Assembly (NCBI GenBank): GCA_002118135.1
Contig: BDIU01000333.1
Coordinates: 1-64,000, forward strand
Origin: Trebouxia sp. TZW2008
Lineage: Eukaryota > Chlorophyta > Trebouxiophyceae > Trebouxiales > Trebouxiaceae
Length of the DNA stretch: 64,000 nt
Reading direction: 5' to 3'
Both the position numbers and the translations under genes were made by a program. The notes below the pieces were generated by a model. It did no database searches, was not told the origin of the DNA, and saw nothing but the letters and a program-made list of their open reading frames with translations. Positions 56,884 to 64,000 of this stretch are shown in pieces (positions within the stretch are counted from its first letter, which is position 1; every line of letters starts with the position of its first letter).

Positions 56884-58030
56884 ATGCCGGATGATATGTT
56901 CGATTCTGCCATTGATTTGGAGGAAACTCACTTCGCAGAAGGGTCTCAGCACGGCATCAAGTATGCCTTGTGCTGCTCGGGTGGCTGAGGCGGTGCAAAC
57001 AGCAACTGAGCCTATTGTAGGGATGGCATGCAGGCAGGTTTGGCAGAAGGACGTGATTTAGGCCTGCAGAAAGGGTGGGAGATTGGACAGGAGGTTGGCT
57101 TCTATGCAGGCTGTGTTCAGGTACACGTTATCACGGCTGTGGACATAATGCTATCCTTGCTGCTGACTGCCTGTTCATGTTGCCACATGCCAGGCACGCA
57201 TCCTAACATGCAGAGGCTGTGGCGCAGATCTGGCGCCAATTGCAACAAAAGGATCCAGCAGCATTTCCACAAAGAGCTGACAAAGGGATAAGCACCCTAG
57301 AGAACCTAGTCGCAACATTTCCCTTGACTGACCCTAAGGTTAGTTCTGTGCACGCTTTTCATTGCACACTCATGCAGCCTGCCTGCACTGACTGACTTGC
57401 ACTGATACCAATGGTCTTCCTGCATGTAATCCATTGCATCACCTGTTGCATGTGCTAACTCTGAACCTGGACAACAGCATGCACAGCCTGTCAAATCTCT
57501 AGTGATGGCAACTAGGTGAGTAACTGGTTTGATTCATCAGTACTGGGAATGCAGAAGGACAAATTGCAGTACACCTGCAGCATGGCATGACATGGATGAT
57601 CTCAAACTCTGCTGCACATGTCGTCAGATCATGACTATTGAAGTACAGAAGCATACTGCTGTCATGTGACATCAGAATGTAAGTGCAGGATGATGCTTCA
57701 TGGCCATATAAATCTAGGTATCTTTTGGCATCAATTGCATGAGTGCAGGATGACTGACTTTTGACATGTGACAACAGAGCATGGGTGCAGAACGATGCAT
57801 CTTGTTTGCTAATCACACGAGAAACTAGAGAGCATAGAGTAACGCATCATGGCTGGGTGCAGCTTCAAGTCCATCATGTGACATGGACTCAATGCTTGTA
57901 GGATGAGCGCATGCAGGCCATGATGGAGGACATGCGGGGCAAACTCAAGGCAGTTGCTGCAATTTTGGGTGTATTGGAAGACTACTTTCCTTCACAGCGA
58001 TCTGCAACTGCCGAGTCATTGACATTCTAG
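56884..58030 (+). CDS. LTO1: LTO1 (ORAOV1) homologue, Yae1/deca-GX3 domain protein
   Basis: Four exons (56884-56960, 57021-57120, 57216-57338, 57902-58030) give 142 residues in phase, the usual size. The N-terminus MPDDMFDSAIDLEETHFAEG is followed by glycine every fourth residue (EGSQHGIKDGMQAGLAEGRD then LGLQKGWEIGQEVGFYAGC), the deca-GX3 motif. The C-terminal helices include LVATFPLTDP. With Yae1, LTO1 adapts the cytosolic iron-sulfur assembly machinery to the ABC protein Rli1/ABCE1, and so supports ribosome biogenesis and recycling. The protein ends AESLTF, so the C-terminal tryptophan described for yeast Lto1 is not present. The exon 3 acceptor (CAGAG/GCT) was set by frame. Confidence 0.9.
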
Positions 58031-58574
58031 CATGACTAGCAGCTGCTTGTAAAGAGCATCATGTCATGCCAAGCTCGAGGTTTTGCAGCTTTGTGAAAAC
58101 AACATTACTCTTTTCAGATAAAAGCTGAAATGGTGTAAAAAATACAAGTGCATCAGTAGTGCACACAACATTGAACACAAGTTTATCATGTATCCTGTAC
58201 CTGCCTAGAGTAAACCTGTCATATGCAACATGCTATACTGACTAAACTATGGTCAAGAGCACTTCAAATCTTCAAGTTTGAGAACGGTTTGCAAGATGAC
58301 ACCAACATGCAGGATGGCATAAATTGCAATGATGCATTCCAAGAGATTCTGAGCTGCATATAAAGCCTGCTGGCTGTGAACGCTGCGCCCATGCCAAAAG
58401 CACAAATAGCTGTATGCTGTGAGGTTACTGACCGTCCAGAGGCCCTAAAATTCTACACTCTTAAAAGCCAGTACACTCTACAACTGGCCCAAGCCGCCTC
58501 TAGAGAAAGCGGCGACCCAAATGACGCCTGCTGGCGCAGTCTTTTCTTTCTTCTTTCTATCCAAGAATGGCATC
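58031..58574. other. Convergent 3' regions of LTO1 and RecA
   Basis: No coding sequence is recognised; both 3' UTRs lie here. Confidence 0.4.
58048..58052 (+). terminator. Candidate TGTAA poly(A) signal of LTO1
   Basis: Chlorophyte-type motif 18-22 bases after the LTO1 stop. Confidence 0.35.
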
Positions 58575-61500
58575 TTAGGTTGCAAGACCCAAATCTCCAT
58601 CTGGCTCAGCTTCACTGCTGACAGGGCTATCAAGAGCTACATCAACGGTGTCCTTGTCGTACATGTCATTAATGTCTGTCTGTCCTAGTGATTTCCGCGT
58701 CTTGGCCTCAATCTCACTGCACAGCAACACCATGCTGTTTAAGTTCCACATCATCAGCAGCTTACATTATTCAACATGAGCATGCAATACCCTGCCAGTC
58801 GTCTCGCGGCAAAAACACAGATTTCAACAGATTTCATAGCCATCGACTCTGCTCCGTAACCAGATGAGACTAGCTTCAAATCAACACATTGCAGTCTCAG
58901 TTATTCTGCCATGACTGTGTCAAAACTGTTGTGCCAGGATAACAGTTTGACATGTGATGCCATTCATGTGATATGAATCAGAATTGCGGTGGTTGTGGCA
59001 TATGCATGCACGGTGTGATTATTACAGCTGTTGCAAGTCACACTGATGGCCATACACGAAGCGGGAGCTTACTTGTACAACGCCTGATTCTCAGCCAGTA
59101 GGGCCAGGGTCTTGTCACGGCCCTGTCCGAGCTTTTGATCACCCATCGAGTACCAGCTGCCCTTCCTCTGCACCACGTCCACGCCCTCTGCCGCGTCGAG
59201 CAAGCAGCCAATGCCGGAAATGCCCGAGCCGAACATGATGTCGAACTCCGCCACCTTGTACGGCGGCGCGACCTTGTTCTTGACCACCTGGCAATAAACA
59301 TAGTGTCAGACAGGCAAGCAAGTTGCAGACAATGAGAAGCAATGTGATCAAGGCAAACAACCTGCAGACAGCAATTACAACTGCAGCTGCAGCAATTGCA
59401 AATGTAAGTGTAAGGTTAGCAAATGGAAGGCATGGAACGCAAATACAATGACTACAAGTGCAGCAATTGCAGCAGCAGCTGCAGACCGCACAACCCACAT
59501 GTTAAGGGCCCAACACGAGCGACCATTCTGAATATTTGCAGCAAAGCTCACAGCTACCTTGTTTGACCTGAAAGCATTTGATGCGCAAGGCCAGTAGCGA
59601 AAACACAAATTGGGACCGCATTGAGACACGCATCAATCAGCTTCATATCATCAACACCAGTTTCTATAGCACCTGTAGTAAAGCCTCAGACAAGTTTGGC
59701 TTCAGCTCACCTTAGCTTTGACCTTAATTCCAACGCCTTCTCCTGACGAGTCCTCAACTGTTCCTTTCCTTCTAACTTCTAGTCTAACTGAGGCATAGAA
59801 CTTGAGTGCCTGACCCCCCGACGTCACTTCAGGGTTCCCATACACGACCCCGACCTTATGCCGAAGCTGGTTGATGAAGATGATGGTGCAATTGCACTTG
59901 GATGCGTTTGCTGTTAGCTTCCTCAGAGCTTGACTCATCAGCCGCGCTTGCGTCCCCACTGCAGGGTCATCGAATATTGTCAGTAAGTATAAATAACTGA
60001 AAAAAAGAAACGCATGGACTGAAGCTGGTTGATAGAAATGATAGTGCAGCTGCACTTAGACAAGTTCAGTGTTACCTTCCTCAGGGCTTGACTCGTTGAC
60101 CGGGCTTCCGTTTCAACAACAAGATGAAAAGCCCTCCTTCACTTGTTGACATTAATGTGCACACTTTGTATGTCAAGCGTTTTGCTGAAGATGCAGTCTG
60201 GAGGAGCTTGGAAAACATCTAAGTTTCCATACGTGTGCTGTCAGACATGACCCTACCTTGATGCGCTCCCATCTCTCCTTCGATTTCTGCCCTGGGGACC
60301 AAAGCGGCAACGGAGTCCACGCAAATGATGTCGACAGCACTGCTGCGCACTGATTGGTCCACAACTTCTAATGCCATTTCACCACTGTCAGGCTGGCTCA
60401 ACAAAAGCTTGGTGGTGTCCAACCCTAGCCGCTGCAAGCGCAATCAGGACATCAGCCTTGCTATGCTTAGTACAAACGCGTGCATAATTTTCACAAAGTG
60501 GCCTTTGCACCCACCATGACAATGAGAATGCATGAAAGCATTTACGTTTTGCAACACCTCAGTAGCATAGCTGTCAACTTGAATTACTGGGCATCAAAAG
60601 CATGCTCTGCATCAACTAGCGTGTACATGGCCGGCATTGTCACACGCAAATGTGCATGTGCCAGCAGGCACAGGCGTTGCCTTGCAATGCTGGGCAGCAA
60701 AAGCAAGCTCTTGTCTACTCAAAGTGAGCATGCGCAAATACGACAATACTGCATAAATCCCCAGCTTGAAGACTACCTTGGATGCATGGGCGTCGAAGGC
60801 AAGCTCTGCAGCTGCTGACGTCAAACTAGCAAGATAATGCATGTGAAATTGGGCGTCTGTGATTGTGTACATCTTAGACAGGTGAAGATACCTTGGAATA
60901 TTGGGCATCAAAGGCATGCTCTGCATCTACTAGGAGGGCTGTTCCACCAGCTTTCTGCACAGCTGCCATGGCATGAAGGGCAAGTGTGGTCTTGCCACTG
61001 CTTTCTGGCCCAAACACCTGTCACACAACATCAACATGATCATTTGGGCAAGACAAGACTTATGCCACACGCACCTAGCAGGTGTGCTACATAGTGTCAA
61101 AATTGTGATTGTGTTATCATCAAGAGCATCATCATCATCATCATCATGATCATCATCATCATCATCTTTGTGCTTTCTTGTGAACTTCTCAATGCAAACA
61201 GAAGCAATGAACTGCCTGCAGGTTCTTCCGTCCAGAACAGCAGTGCCTCCAGCAAAGGCAAGTCAGCGGAAACACAACTTGTTTGGTATTGAAGACACTC
61301 ATTAACAGGAGAGATAGATGTACCTCAATGATACGCCCTTTTGGGAAGCCACCACCCAGTGCAATGTCAAGCGTAAGGGCTCCGCATGGTATGCACTCCC
61401 TGCACAAGAACACACAAGTCTTTGTCAATCACAACAACCAAATACATGACAACTGTGACAGCCGGCAGCTGAGTAGATGCATCATGACCCTTATGCATTA

Positions 61501-62246
61501 CGACATGGCATGACGGCACCAGATGTTTTGAGACAACCCAGGGCAGAGTCACGTCATGCACAGCTTCACACGGCATTGCAGCGTTGGAAGAGTGCAGTGC
61601 TGGTCTATGCGAAGGAATGCATCCAACAAGTGATTGCTGAGCTCCAATCACATCTTAGATATGCACACACTTGGGCACAAACAGCTGCACACAACAGCAC
61701 AGCATGGCAGCATGGAAAATTGGCATCTGATACAGTTTGACTTGTGAGTGTACAGACAATCTAGAGGTAGGTCAATGAGAAGTAGTTACAGGGTGCAGCA
61801 GCTTACAGTTTCTGAGGGTCTGCAGTGCCAAGCTGCATGACTGTGCCTCGGCCAAAGCGAGTGTTCAAGTCCTTCATGACTTGCTCCAAGGCTTTTGCCT
61901 GTCAGAGGGACAGGAAACTTTTTCAGAAAACGGGAAAGATCGACTCACAAATCAGACTGCTGTTTTGCGGACATAGGGACCCAGCAGGAGATCCATTCAG
62001 GCAGTGTCGGTATGATTCAACTTCATTGATGCCTGTAGTGGCATTTCGATTGTGATTTGCATTCCTCACCTTGTTGTTGTTCGTTGCATCGCCATCAATG
62101 ACAGCGGCCTCCCGCGATCTTCTGCTAAGTGCAGCTCTTGGAAGAGCATATGATCTCCTAGGGACGCTGTGGGGGTGCGCAAGATATGATCGATTAGCTA
62201 AGACAGCCTGTCTAAAGATTCGACAGCATGAGCTGAGGCTGTGCAT
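58575..62246 (-). CDS. RECA: Organellar RecA recombinase
   Basis: Eight minus-strand exons (62246-62070, 61898-61807, 61399-61324, 61017-60892, 60431-60257, 59958-59711, 59287-59073, 58716-58575) join in phase to 416 residues. The first ~55 residues are Arg/Ser/Ala-rich with few acids, a plastid or mitochondrial targeting peptide. The RecA core follows: [20 protein letters not shown], Walker [10 protein letters not shown] (~118), [18 protein letters not shown], Walker B region [20 protein letters not shown], loop L2 region [20 protein letters not shown], and the C-terminal [19 protein letters not shown]. The protein catalyses strand exchange in organelle DNA repair; bacterial-type ancestry fits the cyanobacterial or alphaproteobacterial endosymbiont. 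Which organelle is not decidable from the peptide. It is head to head with the NSUN4-like gene. Introns 4 and 5 contain exon copies. Confidence 0.95.
60010..60115 (-). repeat. Decayed copy of RecA exon 6 segment
   Basis: On the minus strand the segment aligns with [20 protein letters not shown] and the following INQL, here with several substitutions. It lies in intron 5, upstream of the functional exon. Confidence 0.88.
60570..60840 (-). repeat. Three decayed copies of RecA exon 4 3' end
   Basis: Minus-strand copies of [15 protein letters not shown] lie near 60770-60830 (LAFDAHASK then GTAG donor), 60680-60715 ([10 protein letters not shown]) and 60580-60620 ([11 protein letters not shown] followed by a stop). 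They are in intron 4, downstream of the functional exon. Confidence 0.88.
61127..61167. repeat. (ATC)n microsatellite in RecA intron 3
   Basis: About 13 trinucleotide units with one GATCAT interruption. Confidence 0.95.
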
Positions 62247-62544
62247 CTGCTGCGAAACGCGAGACTGTGTCGAAGACGCTAGAGGGCGTGCGTTGTTATG
62301 CGTCAAAACGGCCATATAACGCTTTCCAGCAAGTGATATACAGCGACAAGCAAAGCCCGATCTTCCAAGTCCCTGTCACTGTTGTGAAGGCGAGTCCCCG
62401 CTTGCAAAGGACGACGTCACTGTTGCTTGCAGTGACACTCAAATTAGGTTTTGCAGTTCCGGAACGCTTTTACTGTGGCGGCAACCCTAACAGTTCGAAG
62501 TCGCGAGAGCAGTCAACGTCTTGCTGTGCACGCTTTCGACAGCC
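62247..62544. promoter_or_regulatory. Divergent promoter region, RecA / NSUN4-like
   Basis: 298 bp between divergent start codons, the shortest shared promoter in the window. Confidence 0.4.
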
Positions 62545-64000
62545 ATGTCGTCTGCGCGAGGCCGCGCGGTTCGACCAAAGGCACACAGTAGTCACAAGAC
62601 TGCTACAGCGAGTGCGGGTGCTCTCCCGGCAGCCTTTTCAAATTTATATGGCGCTAGATGGACGACCCTGCAGCACAGTCTATCGCAGCCCACAGAGCAT
62701 GTAGCCTTGCAGAACGCTTTCGTGTCCGACGCACAGTTCCAGGACAGCCAATGGCAACCAGCGACATCGATTGGCGCGATCAAGGTGCCGTACCTCCCAC
62801 TAACGTATTCCTTCTGCAGACTTCAGACTGCAGTCAGCACTTCAGCAGTTTCGCTGCTCTGCAGAGCCATAGTCTTGCAAAACTACCGGAGAGCTATATG
62901 CAGCCGACGGCAGATCAGCACACGCGCCTGTTATTGTGGTACTGGCTGGATCAATCCAGCCTTCTGCCGCCCTTGATGCTGGACCCCAAACCTGGGTACA
63001 CAGTGCTGGACATGTGCGCTGCACCAGGCGGCAAGTCCCTCATGCTGGCTTACATGCTGTTCAGCAGTCAACAAGCAAGCAGCAATCCATGCAGCCCTCT
63101 GAACACACGTCACACAACTTCCGAAGTTCCTCTTTGCGACCCTCAAGGTGTTCAGCATGACACTGGGCTGCATGCTGGCAAAGCAGACACCTACAGTGCA
63201 ATTGGGCGCAAGCAGCAGCAATCTGATACAAGAGTCTCAGAATGTGCTCAAGACTCTACTGCTGCAGCTGCAAAAGTAACTGGTCACAAGGACTCAACTG
63301 CTAGTGACTCAACTGACCTGACAACTGTACCTGCAAGCCAAGGAACATCGGATATGCGGAGCAGCAGAACAGCAGACCAGCGCAATGCCAATGGCTCAGG
63401 TCATAGTTTAAATTTGGATTCTGATGCCCAATCCGCCATGCTAGCACAGCATGGGCAGCATGGCGCTGCGCCTGCCTCCGATCTGAATGCAGAAGCTGCT
63501 GTGGCTTCTCAGCATGCACAACATGACAATGAGCCTGAGCCAAGTCAAACTTCACATCAGCCTGATGCCCCAGCATCACAGCATGCACAGCACAGGAAAG
63601 GACCTGCTTCAAATTTAAATGAGCCAACTGCTCAGGCTGCACAGCGTGACAGTGGCCCTGTTCCAAATTCAAACCCATTGTCTCAGTTGGCAGCGCAGCA
63701 TGGGCAGCGTGCTGCTGTGTCTGGGTCACTCACCTGTAATGAAATGGACTCAAGGCGCAGAGCCAGATTGCAAAGTGTCATGGACTCATATCTGCCCCCA
63801 ACACTCAAGAATAGGATGGTCAGGTGTGTCTCCTACAACATGCAGCGCTCATTTTGTAGCTGCATGACTTGATGCTTATTCAACACAGCTTTGTATCAGT
63901 TCCTTTGTGCAGTGTAGCAAGTTGTGTAACGTGCTGTCAATGGGCTACAAGTCATATGTCAGAAGTCTGCATTGGCTCAGTCTTCCTGACTTCCGCCTTT
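62545..64000 (+). CDS. NSUN4: NSUN4-like RNA (cytosine-5) methyltransferase, 3' end beyond the window
   Basis: Exon 1 is 62545-62784 (80 codons, basic start then FSNLYGARWTTLQHSLSQP, as in NSUN4) and exon 2 is 62820-63823, ending in a GT donor. The rest lies outside the window. The SAM-binding motif I VLDMCAAPGGKS is at ~142-153 and DSRRRARLQSVMDSYLPPTL continues the fold. Between them about 220 residues of Ser/Ala/Gln/His-rich, diverged-repeat sequence interrupt the Rossmann domain. NSUN4 methylates mitochondrial 12S-type rRNA in animals; plant and algal members are organellar, and the target here is unknown. The intron between the two exons would be only 35 bases; a longer intron from the GT at 62722 is possible. 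The catalytic PC and TC cysteine motifs are not in the window. Confidence 0.8.

Noticed and set aside
59038..59301. Arg-rich minus-strand frame
   Set aside because: Shadow frame of RecA exon 7, which lies on the same strand in another phase.

Overview
The window is nuclear DNA from a eukaryote, almost certainly a green alga of the Chlorophyta, possibly a trebouxiophyte-like lineage. The reasons are: intron-rich genes with GT-AG splice sites preceded by runs ending in TGCAG; a plant-type gene set (DWARF27-like carotenoid isomerase, HP30/TRIC-type Tim17-SAM preprotein transporter, organellar RecA, LUL/LOG2-type RING ligase); TGTAA polyadenylation motifs after several stop codons; and dense low-complexity repeats. 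All gene models below were spliced by eye. Exon phases were checked for consistency, so coordinates should be good to about 1 base where phases close.

Layout. 0.5-4.6 kb: an unidentified minus-strand gene, only partly resolved, carrying a MITE in an intron. 5.1-7.1 kb (+): HP30-type Tim17/SAM protein. 7.9-8.2 kb (-): Tctex1 dynein light chain. 8.6-10.4 kb (+): protein of the L-2-amino-thiazoline-4-carboxylate hydrolase-like family. 11.5-12.1 kb (-): cytochrome c. 12.9-16.0 kb (-): myristoylatable MGRN1/LUL RING E3 ligase. 16.5-39.7 kb (+): a 32-exon CHD1-type chromatin remodeller, the dominant gene. 40.3-43.0 kb (-): secreted class 3 lipase. 43.8-45.0 kb (+): F-box-like protein with a one-base frameshift. 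45.4-51.4 kb (+): fatty acyl-CoA reductase whose stop codon lies in a MITE. 53.0-55.8 kb (+): D27-like protein. 56.9-58.0 kb (+): LTO1. 58.6-62.2 kb (-): organellar RecA. 62.5 kb to the right edge (+): NSUN4-like RNA cytosine methyltransferase, cut by the window. Five gene pairs are arranged head to head with short shared promoter regions.

The most unusual property is an exon graveyard. In CHD1, FAR, D27 and RecA, individual exons with flanking intron sequence have been tandemly duplicated. One copy stays functional, while one to seven others sit in the neighbouring introns in various stages of decay, often still with recognisable acceptor or donor sites. Unit spacing is regular within each array (for example 126/127/127 bp or 176/176/170 bp). 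The process appears to be a major source of intron length in this genome, and a few copies are intact enough to be alternative exons.
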